DNA of 64,000 bases, taken from the NCBI RefSeq assembly GCF_900094805.1, contig NZ_FMAT01000002.1, positions 372,001 to 436,000 on the forward strand. Direction: 5' to 3'. The notes beneath the pieces are model-generated. The model saw nothing but the letters and a program-made list of their open reading frames with translations. It did not search any database and was not told the origin of the DNA. This document shows positions 10,210-19,870 of this stretch, piece by piece. The position numbers were made by a program, and so were the translations under genes. The stretch comes from Arthrobacter sp. NIO-1057 (GTDB lineage: Bacteria; Actinomycetota; Actinomycetes; Actinomycetales; Micrococcaceae). Numbering within the stretch: position 1 is the stretch's first letter; every line of letters starts with the position of its first letter.

Positions 10210-10884
10210 TTAACCCTCGTCGATGCTTGGTGGTACCGTCTCGCGTTCGAATTCTTTGGCGGGTTTGTCCGCTGATTCAACGCGCCGGTGGTAACGGTTT
10301 AGCGCCCAACTGACGATGCGGTCAATGACAAATCCGAGCACCACCGCAATGACGATGGATAGGACAATCCCTAAGAGTTTGTTATCGTGCATCCAGTTGC
10401 CGGCCAAGGCACCAATGCTCACCGAATAAATAGCCCAGGTGAGCACACCGATGGTGTCAAAGAGCGTGAATCTTTTGTGGCTGAACCCGGTGGCGCCTGC
10501 TGTCAGATTCACTGCAACACGTCCCACCGGGATGTATCGTGCTGTGAAAATCAGTAGCGCTCCGGAGGTTTCCAACTTCTTTTCGGCATAGTGCAGCACT
10601 CGTTGTGCTCGTCGTCCGCGCATCCATTTAAATCCGTGTGCGCCAATTTTCCGGCCTATGGCGTAGGTAATCTGATCACCCAGTAACGCGCCCGCTGCAC
10701 CTAGGGCACCGACAAGGAAGAGGTTCGGACTTCCGGAGTGAATGCCCACGGCGGCCAGCGAAACCAGGAAAGATTCACTGGGCACGATAGGGAAAAACGC
10801 GTCCATCAGGCAAAACAAGAACAAGAGGGGCAGTACCCACCATGCACTGGCAGCCTGCGTAATTGCCTCATTAACTAGTTCCAT
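10210..10884 (-). CDS. DedA/SNARE-associated family membrane protein
   Basis: A polytopic inner-membrane protein of 224 residues. Family hallmarks are the early segment DAFFPIVPSESFLV, the GALLGDQITYAIGRKIGAHG region and the F-x-x-R-Y-x-P-x-G-R motif seen here as FTARYIPVGRVAVN. Four to five hydrophobic segments are visible, with a basic/acidic C-terminal tail. DedA proteins contribute to membrane homeostasis and lipid flipping; the specific substrate is unknown. Confidence 0.88.
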   Translation of the reverse strand: MELVNEAITQAASAWWVLPLLFLFCLMDAFFPIVPSESFLVSLAAVGIHSGSPNLFLVGALGAAGALLGDQITYAIGRKIGAHGFKWMRGRRAQRVLHYAEKKLETSGALLIFTARYIPVGRVAVNLTAGATGFSHKRFTLFDTIGVLTWAIYSVSIGALAGNWMHDNKLLGIVLSIVIAVVLGFVIDRIVSWALNRYHRRVESADKPAKEFERETVPPSIDEG

Positions 10885-11112
10885 ACGGACTTACAACTTC
10901 TTTCCCAAAAGAGCGCGTGCTGCGCTACCTGTCCAACCATTTTCACTCGAGATCAAGTGATGGCGCATCATACTGATGTGGCAATGTGGACTTCTGCTGA
11001 CCCCGACCTAGGTAGGAGCTAGTAATCCAACGAGTGGACCCGGCCTGTTGGTTCCCGAAGCAGTACATGAATTTATTCTTGCGCTCATGGGCATGATTTG
11101 AACTTGGAATGC

Positions 11113-11151
11113 GAAGAACCGGAACACATCAATGATGTGTCCCGGCTCTTC
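11113..11151 (-). terminator. Terminator of the nucleoside salvage operon
   Basis: An 18-bp stem (right arm, minus sense, GAAGAGCCGGGACACATC) whose two imperfect positions are wobble pairs, with a three-base loop. It starts 14 bp after the deoA stop codon. Confidence 0.75.
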
Positions 11152-11164
11152 ACTGGTCATGCAC

Positions 11165-12478
11165 TTAGGAAGCAGCAATCCGGTCGAGGATTAGTCGCAT
11201 GTCTGGGCGATCGTTCTCGGAGCCAATCATGATGGCCCGTTCTACCAGTTCGATAGCACGCCCCATCTTTTCTGGGGTATCGGTCAACAACGTGGCAATA
11301 GGTTCGCCGCGCCGCACCAAGGCCCCTGGCTTCACGTGCATGCGCACACCGGCACCAGCCTGAACGCTATCTTCCTTGCGGGCACGACCTGCCCCCAAGG
11401 TCCAGGCCGCTAAACCAATATCCATGGCGTCCAACTTGATCAACACGCCTTCAGCCGGCGCCACCACGGTATGTGATTCCTTAGCTACCGGCAGTGCTGC
11501 GTCAGGATCGCCGCCCTGGGCCGAGATCATGGCACGCCAGCTGTCCATCGCCTGGCCATTTTTCAGTGCTTCACGCACATCGACGTCGTGGATTCCGGCA
11601 CCGGCCAGCATTTCAACCGCGAGCGCCACGGTCAGCTCAACCACGTCTTCGGGACCGCCGCCGGCAAGGACTTCTACCGACTCTTCAACCTCAATGGCGT
11701 TGCCAGCGGTCAACCCCAGTGGGGTTTCCATGTTGGTCAGCAGGGCCACGGTGTTCACCCCGGCATCGGCGCCCAGGTTCACCATGGTTTCGGCCAGTTC
11801 CTTGGCCATGGCTTCATCCTTCATGAACGCGCCGGAACCGACCTTCACATCCAACACCAGGCTGCCGGTGCCTTCGGCGATCTTTTTGCTCATGATCGAG
11901 GAGGCAATTAGTGGGATAGCTTCCACCGTGGCGGTGACATCGCGCAGGGCGTAGAGCTTCTTGTCGGCAGGGGCCAACCCGGCGCCGGCGGCACAAATAA
12001 CAGCACCGACGTTGGAGAGCTGGGAGAAGAGTTCTTCGTTGGCCAAATTGGCGCGCCAGCCTGGAATGGCTTCGAGCTTATCCAAGGTTCCGCCGGTGTG
12101 CCCTAGCCCGCGGCCAGAAAGTTGTGGCACGGCAACACCGAAGCTGGCCACCAGTGGGGCCAGCGGCAGGGTGATCTTATCCCCCACTCCTCCGGTGGAA
12201 TGCTTGTCGGTTGTCGCTAGCTTTGTACCCGAGGCGTTGGTGAGCGTGGAGAAGTCCATGCGTTCACCGGAATTGATCATCGCGGTGGTCCAGCGGGAGA
12301 TTTCGTTGCGGTTCATGCCCTGGAAGTAGATCGCCATATTCAGTGCGGACATTTGCTCTTCAGCAATGACCCCACGGGTATAGGCGTCGATAGTCCAGTC
12401 GATCATCTGATTGCTCAGCTCAGCACCATCACGCTTAGCACGAATCACTTCAACAGCACTGAATTGTTCGGTCGCCAT
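11165..12478 (-). CDS. deoA: Thymidine phosphorylase
   Basis: Cleaves thymidine (and deoxyuridine) with phosphate to the base and deoxyribose-1-phosphate. The family signature KHSTGGVGDKITLPLAPLV is followed by SGRGLGHTGGTLDKLE and by the glycine-rich C-terminal GAGRARKEDSVQAGAGV. The frame is open further upstream, but the conserved protein begins at MATEQFSAVEVIRAKRDG (12478); an in-frame ATG four codons earlier is possible. Length from 12478 is 437 residues, the family norm. It follows cdd by 43 bp, last in the nucleoside operon. Confidence 0.93.
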   Translation of the reverse strand: MATEQFSAVEVIRAKRDGAELSNQMIDWTIDAYTRGVIAEEQMSALNMAIYFQGMNRNEISRWTTAMINSGERMDFSTLTNASGTKLATTDKHSTGGVGDKITLPLAPLVASFGVAVPQLSGRGLGHTGGTLDKLEAIPGWRANLANEELFSQLSNVGAVICAAGAGLAPADKKLYALRDVTATVEAIPLIASSIMSKKIAEGTGSLVLDVKVGSGAFMKDEAMAKELAETMVNLGADAGVNTVALLTNMETPLGLTAGNAIEVEESVEVLAGGGPEDVVELTVALAVEMLAGAGIHDVDVREALKNGQAMDSWRAMISAQGGDPDAALPVAKESHTVVAPAEGVLIKLDAMDIGLAAWTLGAGRARKEDSVQAGAGVRMHVKPGALVRRGEPIATLLTDTPEKMGRAIELVERAIMIGSENDRPDMRLILDRIAAS

Positions 12479-12521
12479 CTTTGGCACCATCCGTTCTACT
12501 TTGAGCCGGTGAATACCAGCA

Positions 12522-12932
12522 TTACACGTTGAGGTTTTGTGGCCCGAACGCATCAGGCAAAAGTTCGTCGATGCCCACGATGGCACGTGCGGTCTTGATT
12601 CGCAGGTCGGCTCCGCGGTGTTCAAAAAGTAATTGTCGGCAGCGTCCGCACGGGGTGATCAGTTCTAATTCCCCGTCCTCCAGCTGTCCGAAGCACACGA
12701 AGTACTCCAGGGTTCCGCCGCCGGTGGCGAAGAGCTGTCCGACCATCGAGCATTCTGCGCAGAGGGTGACGCCATAGGCGGCATTTTCGATATTGCAGCC
12801 GGAGATCATGCGGCCGTCGCTGGTCATCGCTGCAGAACCCACCCGATATTTTGAGTAGGGTGCATACGCCTGAGACAGCGCGGCCGCAGCCGCAGCTTCA
12901 AGCTGCGGCCACGGCGCGGTGTTGGTAGTCAT
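12522..12932 (-). CDS. cdd: Cytidine deaminase
   Basis: Deaminates cytidine and deoxycytidine to uridine and deoxyuridine. At 136 residues it is the small tetrameric type. The zinc site shows as CNIENAAYGVTLCAE (Cys and the proton-shuttling Glu) and PCGRCRQLL (two further Cys ligands). It is 9 bp downstream of the second permease gene and upstream of deoA, so transport and breakdown of pyrimidine nucleosides are co-expressed. Confidence 0.95.
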   Translation of the reverse strand: MTTNTAPWPQLEAAAAAALSQAYAPYSKYRVGSAAMTSDGRMISGCNIENAAYGVTLCAECSMVGQLFATGGGTLEYFVCFGQLEDGELELITPCGRCRQLLFEHRGADLRIKTARAIVGIDELLPDAFGPQNLNV

Positions 12933-12941
12933 CTGTACCGG

Positions 12942-14213
12942 TTATTCCTTCACATAGGGTTCGCCGGCAGCTGCTGGGCCACGAGAGCGGCCCACCAGTC
13001 CCGCCACGGCGAAGATGGTGACGAGGTAAGGCATCATGGCCATGAACTGGCTTGGTACCGGGGTGCCGATTATCGTGAGGATCACCTGCAGGTTATCGGC
13101 AAAGCCGAAGAGTAGAGCTGCCAGGAAGGCACCGATCGGGTTCCAGCGTCCAAAAATCACTGCAGCCAAGGCGATGAAGCCGCGACCACCGGAAATCTCC
13201 TTGGTGAAGGAGTCGATGGCGACCAGGGTGAAGAAGGAGCCACCGATACCTGCCACAATGCCGCCTAGGGTGACATTGAAGAAGCGGGTGCGGTTGACCT
13301 TGATGCCCAGGGTGTCAGCGGCCTTAGGGTGTTCACCCACGGCGCGCACGCGCAGGCCCCACTTGGTTTTGAACAGACCGAACCACACGATGAACACGGC
13401 CAGGTACATCAGGTAGCCGATCACCGACTGCTTGAACAGGATCGGACCGATCACTGGGATCGCCGAGAGCAGTGGAATATCGATCACCGGCAGGTGCACC
13501 GGCGAGTTGTACAGTTCAGGATCCTGCTGCATCACGGTGGTGAACAGGAACCCGGTGATGCCGGAGACCAGAACGTTGAGCACCACACCCACGATGATCT
13601 GGTTCACCACGTACTTGATGGAGAACAGTGCGAGGACCAGGGAGACCAGTGCACCGGCGATACCAGCGGCAATCAGGCCCAGGAACGCATTCTTGGTCAG
13701 CGAGGAGACCAAGGCTGCGGTGAACGCGCCACCGAGCAGCTGACCTTCGATGGCGATGTTGACCACGCCAGCTCGTTCACAGAGCACGCCTGAAAGCGAA
13801 CCGAAAACCAGTGGGACAGCCAGGACCACGGCACCTGCCAGCAGGCTGGCCAGGGAGATGGTGCTGATGTCCGCGCCGGAGACCACCCAGATCAAGAAGG
13901 AGAGCACGAAGAGGATTGCGGCGATGGCCACTATCCAGGTCGCCATGAGCTGACCCTTGGCTCGCAGCATCCACGAGTAGGCGGCAATGCCCAAAAGCAG
14001 CACACCGATCACGATGTTGCTGGCTTTACCAGGGAAGACCAGTTCTGGAAGCGTAAACGCGTCTCCGGCGCTGTTGAGCTGGAAGTGTGCGCTTTCGCTG
14101 TTGCCCAGCAGGCCAAAGCACAAGAAGACGATGACGGCGATCACCGAAAGGATGATCGGGGTCTTCTTACTTGGCAATACGCTGATTGCCGGTTGCAAGG
14201 TGGAGGAGGTCAC
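12942..14213 (-). CDS. Nucleoside-type ABC transporter permease (second permease)
   Basis: A multi-pass inner-membrane subunit of a BmpA/Nup-type nucleoside importer. The core region includes GSLSGVLCERAGVVNIAIEGQLLGGA and RAVGEHPKAADTLGIKVNRTR, typical of the YufQ/NupQ-like permease, with about ten hydrophobic helices. The frame is open earlier, but the GTG at 14213 forms a GTGA overlap with the preceding permease stop, which fixes the start (VTSSTLQPAISVL, 423 residues). cdd follows. Confidence 0.88.
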   Translation of the reverse strand: MTSSTLQPAISVLPSKKTPIILSVIAVIVFLCFGLLGNSESAHFQLNSAGDAFTLPELVFPGKASNIVIGVLLLGIAAYSWMLRAKGQLMATWIVAIAAILFVLSFLIWVVSGADISTISLASLLAGAVVLAVPLVFGSLSGVLCERAGVVNIAIEGQLLGGAFTAALVSSLTKNAFLGLIAAGIAGALVSLVLALFSIKYVVNQIIVGVVLNVLVSGITGFLFTTVMQQDPELYNSPVHLPVIDIPLLSAIPVIGPILFKQSVIGYLMYLAVFIVWFGLFKTKWGLRVRAVGEHPKAADTLGIKVNRTRFFNVTLGGIVAGIGGSFFTLVAIDSFTKEISGGRGFIALAAVIFGRWNPIGAFLAALLFGFADNLQVILTIIGTPVPSQFMAMMPYLVTIFAVAGLVGRSRGPAAAGEPYVKE

Positions 14214-15418
14214 TTGGCACCTGCCTGGGTAGTTTCGAGCTGAGGAGTGCGCTTCTTCTTGCGGTTCATGCCGAAGATCGCCTTGACCAGTGGTGGAGCG
14301 GCGATGAACAGCACGATCAGCGACTGGACCACGGAGACAATGTCGATTGGGGTACCGGTGGTGATCTGCATGTTCACTGCACCGGCCTGGAATGCACCGA
14401 AGAGCAAGCCTGCGAAGAAGGTGCCCCACGGGGTGGAACGGCCCAACAGGGCCACGGTGATCGCGTCGAAGCCCAGGGAGCCAGCGATGCCGCTGGTCAG
14501 TACCTTCTCGGTACCGGCCACCTGGGCAACACCGGCGGCACCGGCCAAGGCACCAGCTAAGGCCATGGCGATGATGGTGCTTCGAGCCACGTTGATACCT
14601 GCAGTCTGTGCAGCATCGGGGTTATGTCCCACGGCACGGAATTCAAAACCTACGGTGGAACGCTTGAACATCCACGAAACGAGGATGACCAGCAACACGG
14701 CCATCACGAAGCCAAGGTGCAGTCGGGATCCGGGGATGGCTGGGAAGACTGCCGACGAGTCCAGAATCGGGGAAATCGGGTTGGTGCCACCTGGACGGCG
14801 GAAGGCTTCGGTGTTCATCAGGTAGTCGATGAAGTACACGGCTACATAGTTGAACATAATCGTCAAGATGACTTCGTGCGCCCCGGTTTTGGCCTTGAGC
14901 AAACCGACCAGACCACCCCAAATGGCGCCACCGATCAGACCGAAGACGATGACCAACAGCAGGTGCAGGCCCAGTGGCAGGTGCCAGGCGAAACCAACGT
15001 AGGCAGCCAGTACGGAACCGATGATGATCTGGCCCTGAGCACCAATGTTGAACAGGCCGGCACGGAAGGCTACGGCCACGCCGAGACCTGCACAGATCAG
15101 CGGGGTGGAAACCGTCAGGGTTTCAAGGAAGGGCTTAAAGCCTTGCGCCGAGTTGTAGATGGCGCCGTTGAACAGGGCCACATAGCTTTCGGTGGCTGCA
15201 CGCCACAGCTCGGTCAGGAAGTCGGTAGGACGGGCAAAGAAGTACCCGGCGGTTTGCGCTACCTTTTCATCGGTGATGGCAATCAGCAAACCGCCGATGA
15301 TCAGTGCCACGATCACGCCGAGGACCGAGATCAGGCCCGGACCTTGGGTGATTTGCTTGAGCAGGTCGTTGCCCGGTTTCTCGGAATCGGGAACAACCGG
15401 TGCTTTAGTCTCGCTCAC
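14210..15418 (-). CDS. Nucleoside-type ABC transporter permease (first permease)
   Basis: The partner permease, of the YufP/NupP type, with 402 residues. It has hydrophobic helices and the family features GLGVAVAFRAGLFNIGAQGQIIIG, EVILTIMFNYVAVY and RAVGHNPDAAQTAGINVARS. The N-terminal 30 residues are polar and cytoplasmic. It overlaps the ATPase gene by 4 bp at its start and the second permease by 4 bp at its end, so all three are translationally coupled. Confidence 0.88.
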   Translation of the reverse strand: MSETKAPVVPDSEKPGNDLLKQITQGPGLISVLGVIVALIIGGLLIAITDEKVAQTAGYFFARPTDFLTELWRAATESYVALFNGAIYNSAQGFKPFLETLTVSTPLICAGLGVAVAFRAGLFNIGAQGQIIIGSVLAAYVGFAWHLPLGLHLLLVIVFGLIGGAIWGGLVGLLKAKTGAHEVILTIMFNYVAVYFIDYLMNTEAFRRPGGTNPISPILDSSAVFPAIPGSRLHLGFVMAVLLVILVSWMFKRSTVGFEFRAVGHNPDAAQTAGINVARSTIIAMALAGALAGAAGVAQVAGTEKVLTSGIAGSLGFDAITVALLGRSTPWGTFFAGLLFGAFQAGAVNMQITTGTPIDIVSVVQSLIVLFIAAPPLVKAIFGMNRKKKRTPQLETTQAGAK

Positions 15419-17016
15419 TGGTCTTCTCCTTCCTGGTTCTCGCTGCGCTCGCCAGCCGGTGCTGCTTCCACGGGCTCATTATTTGACTTGGTAAATTCTG
15501 CTTGTTCTGCGGCTTCTTCAGCCGAGACGCCGGCCATCATCAACCCGAGGACTTCGCGTGAAGTATTGCCCGGGACGATGCCGTTGATCTTGCCCTTGTA
15601 CAGCACGGCGATGCGGTCAGCCAGTTCCATGACCTCATCAAGTTCGGTGGAGACGATCATCACCGGGGTGCCCTTGTCGCGTTCGGCCACGATGCGGCGG
15701 TGCAGGAATTCGATGGAACCCACATCCACACCGCGGGTGGGCTGCGAGGCGATGAACAGCTTCAGATCGCGGGAGAGCTCGCGAGCCATCACGACCTTCT
15801 GCTGGTTACCACCGGAAAGGCTGGAGGCCGGGTTCAGCGGGTTATCGGTACGCACGTCAAAGTCTTTGATCTGCGTGGTGGCGTTCTTCTTGATCGCATC
15901 AAGGTTCATCGAGATGCCCTTGCCAAAAGGTGCCCGGTCATAAAGGTCCAGTACTAGGTTCTCTTCAATGGAGAATTCGGTGACCAATCCGTGGACTGAA
16001 CGGTCTTCGGGAACAAAACCGACACCGGAGCGTAGGACCTGCTTGACGGATTTGCCAACCAGTTCTTGTCCGGCGAGCTTGACCGAGCCGCCGGTGACCG
16101 GTTGAGTCCCCAGGATGGCTTCGGTGAGTTCGGTTTGGCCGTTGCCCTGCACACCGGCCACTGCGAGGATCTCGCCTTCGTGGATGTCGAAGGTGACCGA
16201 GTCCAAGGTGGTGGTGCCTGCCGGGTTGACCACTGACAGGTCTTTGACCTGCAGCACTGCTTCACCTGGGGTGGCTGCAGCCTTGTTCAGGTTCAGTTCC
16301 ACGGCACGGCCCACCATCAGGTTGGCTAGCTCGGTGGTGGATGATTCTGGGGAGACCGAGTCGATCACTTCACCGCGACGGATCACGGTGATGACATCGG
16401 AGACGGCACGAACTTCACGCAGTTTGTGTGAAATGAAAACGATGGAGGTGCCGTTGGCCTTGAGCTGGCGCATGATTTCGAGCAGCTCGTCGGTTTCTTG
16501 TGGGGTCAGCACCGCGGTGGGCTCATCAAGGATGAGGATCTTGGCCTCGCGTACCAAGGCCTTGATGATTTCTACACGCTGCTGCACACCGACAGGCAGG
16601 TCTTCAACCACGGCGTCCGGGTCAACATCAAAACCGTAGCGGTCAGAGATTTCGCGGATCTTCTTGCGGGTGACCTGCAGGTCCAGCATTCCGCCGGCCT
16701 TGGTGGTTTCGGCGCCGAGGGCAATGTTTTCTGCCACGGTGAATACCGGGACGAGCATGAAGTGCTGGTGCACCATGCCGATGCCGGCGGCCATGGCATC
16801 GCCAGGACCAGAGAACTCAACGGGGTTTCCATCAAGCAGGATTTCGCCCTCGGTCGGTTGGTATAGACCGTAGAGCACGTTCATAAGCGTGGATTTTCCA
16901 GCACCATTTTCGCCGAGCAGACAGTGAATCTGCGCGTCATCAACCATCAGGTCAATATTTTTATTGGCGTAGAAAGAACCGAAGGCTTTCGAGATTCCCC
17001 GTAGTTCGAGTTTCAC
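15415..17016 (-). CDS. ABC transporter ATP-binding protein, duplicated ATPase (nucleoside/sugar type)
   Basis: The energy-coupling subunit with two nucleotide-binding domains in one chain. Domain 1 has Walker A GENGAGKST, the signature LPVGVQQRVEI and Walker B ILILDEPTAVL. Domain 2 has a diverged Walker A (GVQGNGQTEL), the signature SLSGGNQQKV and LFIASQPTRGVDV. This degenerate second site is usual for the sugar/nucleoside importer class. The start is the GTG at 17016 (VKLELRGISKAFG), preceded by GGTGG; the open frame upstream is not family-like. A hairpin separates it from the binding-protein gene. Confidence 0.9.
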   Translation of the reverse strand: MKLELRGISKAFGSFYANKNIDLMVDDAQIHCLLGENGAGKSTLMNVLYGLYQPTEGEILLDGNPVEFSGPGDAMAAGIGMVHQHFMLVPVFTVAENIALGAETTKAGGMLDLQVTRKKIREISDRYGFDVDPDAVVEDLPVGVQQRVEIIKALVREAKILILDEPTAVLTPQETDELLEIMRQLKANGTSIVFISHKLREVRAVSDVITVIRRGEVIDSVSPESSTTELANLMVGRAVELNLNKAAATPGEAVLQVKDLSVVNPAGTTTLDSVTFDIHEGEILAVAGVQGNGQTELTEAILGTQPVTGGSVKLAGQELVGKSVKQVLRSGVGFVPEDRSVHGLVTEFSIEENLVLDLYDRAPFGKGISMNLDAIKKNATTQIKDFDVRTDNPLNPASSLSGGNQQKVVMARELSRDLKLFIASQPTRGVDVGSIEFLHRRIVAERDKGTPVMIVSTELDEVMELADRIAVLYKGKINGIVPGNTSREVLGLMMAGVSAEEAAEQAEFTKSNNEPVEAAPAGERSENQEGEDQ

Positions 17017-17091
17017 GATTCCACCATCTTCATTGTTCGTTGTGCGAGGTAGTTTAGCCCGTGGGCCGCGTTGGGCTCTAGGCATTCATAA

Positions 17092-17135
17092 AGCGCGTCA
17101 CCGACTCGCCGGGCAACGGCGAGCAGTGACGCGCT
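17092..17135 (-). terminator. Hairpin between the binding-protein and ATPase genes
   Basis: A perfect 10-bp outer stem (AGCGCGTCAC and GTGACGCGCT) encloses an inner 7-bp stem (CTCGCCG and CGGCGAG). It sits in the 140-bp gap between the BMP lipoprotein gene and the transporter genes. This is likely a partial terminator or mRNA-stabilising element that keeps binding protein above transporter subunits; that role is inferred from position. Confidence 0.6.
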
Positions 17136-17156
17136 AAATGGTTGAGGTGTCAAAGC

Positions 17157-18245
17157 CTACTTAGGGCTTGCAGCCGATTCGACCTTCAGGTCACCGGAGA
17201 TGATCTGGGCCTTGAGGGCTTCGATCTCCTTCTTGGTGTCCTCGCCGATGCTCGAATCGAAATCGTGGAATGGTGCCAGTGCGACACCTTCGTTTTCCAA
17301 GGTGCCGATGTATGGGGTGGCGTCGAATTTACCTTCGGCGTCAGCCTTGATGACATCTTCCACTGCGGTGTCCATGGTCTTCACGACCGAGGTCAGCATG
17401 TAGTCCTTGTAGTCAGGTGCGGTCAGGTAGCCATCGGAGTCAACCCAGATGAGCTTGGCCTTGTCGCCGCCCTTGTTGGCTTCAGCCACGGCAGCGCCAG
17501 CGCCCTTGCCCACTGGACCAGCGACAGGCATGATCACGTCTGCACCGGCAGAGATGAAGTTCTTGGTGATCTGCTTGCCCTTATCCTGCTTTTCGAAGTC
17601 GCCGGAGAAGGTACCGTTCTGCTTCTTCTTGTCCCAGCCCAGCAGCTTGACGTTCTCGCCCTTGTCTTCGTTGTACTTGGCAACGCCGTCAGCAAAGCCG
17701 TCCATGAAGATGGTCACGGTAGGGATCTGCATACCACCGAAGGTGGCTACGGTGCCGGTCTCGGAAGCAGCTGCTGCTGCGTAGCCTGCGAGGAAGGCAG
17801 CCTGAGCCGTGTCGTAAATGATTGGCTTGACGTTGTCGATGTTCTTTTCGTACTGCTTGTCGACGATAGCAAAGTGCGAATCTGGGTTCTTCGCTGCTGC
17901 ATCTGCAGTAGCGTCGGCCAGTAGGAAGCCCACGGTGATGGTCAGGTTGCAGTTAGCGCCCATCATGCCTTGGAGGTTGGTGGTGAAGTCTGCGTTGGAC
18001 TTCGATTCGGCCTGCTTGACCGTGATACCCAGATCCTTTTCGGCGTTCTTCAGGCCGCGGTAGGAAGATTCATTGAAGGACTGATCGTCGAATCCACCGG
18101 AGTCCGAAACGATGCAACCGATGTAGTCCGGGTATTGACCAGCTGAGCTGGACTCTTCCGGTGCTGCGCCACAGGCGCTCAAAGCCAATGCCGAGATGCC
18201 GAGCATGGCCGTAGCCACACCGGTCTTGCGCGATACGAAGCGCAT
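17157..18245 (-). CDS. BMP-family substrate-binding lipoprotein (nucleoside ABC importer)
   Basis: The extracellular receptor of the nucleoside importer. A lipoprotein signal peptide ends in the lipobox LSAC, giving Cys25 as the lipidated residue, and a Ser/Glu-rich linker follows. Family features are GCIVSDSGGFDDQSFNESSYRGL near the mature N-terminus, FAIVDKQYEKN, and AFLAGYAAAAASETG. At 362 residues it is normal for PnrA/BmpA/Med proteins. It is the first gene of a run with ATPase, two permeases, cdd and deoA, which supports nucleosides as ligands. A TTCCTCC-type Shine-Dalgarno complement (GGAGGAA) lies just before the ATG. Confidence 0.9.
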   Translation of the reverse strand: MRFVSRKTGVATAMLGISALALSACGAAPEESSSAGQYPDYIGCIVSDSGGFDDQSFNESSYRGLKNAEKDLGITVKQAESKSNADFTTNLQGMMGANCNLTITVGFLLADATADAAAKNPDSHFAIVDKQYEKNIDNVKPIIYDTAQAAFLAGYAAAAASETGTVATFGGMQIPTVTIFMDGFADGVAKYNEDKGENVKLLGWDKKKQNGTFSGDFEKQDKGKQITKNFISAGADVIMPVAGPVGKGAGAAVAEANKGGDKAKLIWVDSDGYLTAPDYKDYMLTSVVKTMDTAVEDVIKADAEGKFDATPYIGTLENEGVALAPFHDFDSSIGEDTKKEIEALKAQIISGDLKVESAASPK

Positions 18246-18532
18246 CTATTCCTCCAAAAGTCGTGCGAGATCATGTGGGAGTTCAGACACCAGTCACCCT
18301 TTGTAAGGCATCTTTGCCTGGGCCTTACGCGGGCACACCTAAAGTCGTAGATTCCCCATCGTTTCCATAGCCTATCGGAGATACGTCACAGGTAAAGACG
18401 ATAAAGATTACAAACAGATAACTAAGAGGCATCAAAACGGCAAGCGCTTAACGTCAATGCCCAAGTCACTCAAACAATTGAGAAAGTGTCAAAGACTAGT
18501 TAAAAAGTTTTGAGTTTACTGTGACCAACACG

Positions 18533-19738
18533 CTATTTCGTGCGATGTTCACCCACGGCTTGCATTGCAGCCGCTGTCATGATCCGTACGCCGATACCAA
18601 TACAGGATTCATCAGGCATGTAATCCCCACGATGCAGATCGTATGTCTTTCCACCGGGAGTCCTCGTTCCCAGGCGCAACATCGCACCCGGGATCTTCTG
18701 GGTCATCCAGGCGAAATCTTCCCCACCCATGGACTGCGGGGTCAGCTCAATGGCGTCCGCACCGAATTCACGCCGGGCAGCATCTTCAATCAATGCCGTC
18801 TCAGCTGGGGCGTTCACCACCGGCGGGACACCCCGAGTGTGCTGGAGCTTAATTTCCACGCCATAGGGAGCGGCAATTTGGCGCACCGCGTTATCCAACA
18901 GTTCACCGGCTTCATACCAAATATCACCGTCAAGGCAGCGCATGGTTCCAGCCAGGTAGCCGGTGGCAGGGATGGCGTTCGGCGCGCTTCCGGCATGGAT
19001 CTGACCCCACACCACAGAAACTGCAGAACGTACGTCGACCTTGCGTCCGAGTACCGCAGGAACCTGGGTGGCGATCTGACTCATCGCAAAAACGATGTCT
19101 TCGGTCAGGTGTGGGCGCGAGGTGTGCCCGCCTCGCCCATTAACCTCAATGCGGATGGTGTCGCTGGCAGAGGTGATAGCTCCGATACGGGTACCGATAT
19201 GTCCCGCGTCGATTCGCGGATCACAGTGCAGGGCCAGGACACGGGGTACTTCATCGAGCAGTCCCTGCTCAATCACCGACAGTGCACCGCCGGGTAGTTT
19301 TTCCTCGGCAGGCTGGAAGATCACTCGCACCCGCCCAGCAAGCAGGCCCGCCTCATTGAGGTTATTCAGGGCCAGGGCGACACCGAGCATCACGGTGGTG
19401 TGAATGTCGTGGCCGCAGGCATGCGCCACTCCCTCGACCAAGGAGCTGTACTCTAAATCGGTTTCTTCTAAGACCGGTAGCGCATCAATATCGGCACGGA
19501 AGCCAATACGGATTGGGCCCTGGCCAATGTCAACAAAGGCTCCGGTATCGCTCATCTTCTGCGGTGAGAGGCCAGCGGCCTGCAGGGTTTTCATGATGCG
19601 TTGAGTTGTTTGGTGTTCCGCAAAGGACAGTTCTGGGTTCCGGTGCAGCTCACGCCGAAAGTCGATCAGCTGATCGATTAACGGCTCGGTGAAGGCGCTG
19701 ACGGAGGCAACATTGTCATAATCATTCACGGTGGACAC
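18533..19738 (-). CDS. M20-family amidohydrolase
   Basis: A cytoplasmic zinc amidohydrolase of the N-acyl-amino-acid / hippurate hydrolase type. The motifs are ELSFAEHQTTQRI, the metal-site ACGHDIHTTVMLG, FQPAEEKLPGGA with the catalytic Glu pair, and GGEDFAWMTQKIPG near the C-terminus. A dimerisation insert lies in the middle. Length 401 is standard. The exact acyl substrate cannot be deduced from the sequence. It stands alone between the nucleoside and betaine operons. Confidence 0.88.
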   Translation of the reverse strand: MSTVNDYDNVASVSAFTEPLIDQLIDFRRELHRNPELSFAEHQTTQRIMKTLQAAGLSPQKMSDTGAFVDIGQGPIRIGFRADIDALPVLEETDLEYSSLVEGVAHACGHDIHTTVMLGVALALNNLNEAGLLAGRVRVIFQPAEEKLPGGALSVIEQGLLDEVPRVLALHCDPRIDAGHIGTRIGAITSASDTIRIEVNGRGGHTSRPHLTEDIVFAMSQIATQVPAVLGRKVDVRSAVSVVWGQIHAGSAPNAIPATGYLAGTMRCLDGDIWYEAGELLDNAVRQIAAPYGVEIKLQHTRGVPPVVNAPAETALIEDAARREFGADAIELTPQSMGGEDFAWMTQKIPGAMLRLGTRTPGGKTYDLHRGDYMPDESCIGIGVRIMTAAAMQAVGEHRTK

Positions 19739-19824
19739 CTTTCGAAGATACTCGTCTATGCGCTACAGATGACAGTTCTTCGTAATGTTTGGCTTCAGCG
19801 CGAAACAGTTGACCCAAGACAAAG

Positions 19825-19859
19825 ATGGTGGCCACCGGCTTCCCGATGACCACCACCAT
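19825..19859 (-). terminator. Possible terminator of the betaine operon
   Basis: A seven-base stem (ATGGTGG and CCACCAT) with an internal three-base pair set (CGG and CCG), 12 bp past the choline dehydrogenase stop on the minus strand. It is imperfect and lacks a strong U-tract. Confidence 0.4.
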
Positions 19860-19870
19860 TGTTTTGATCC

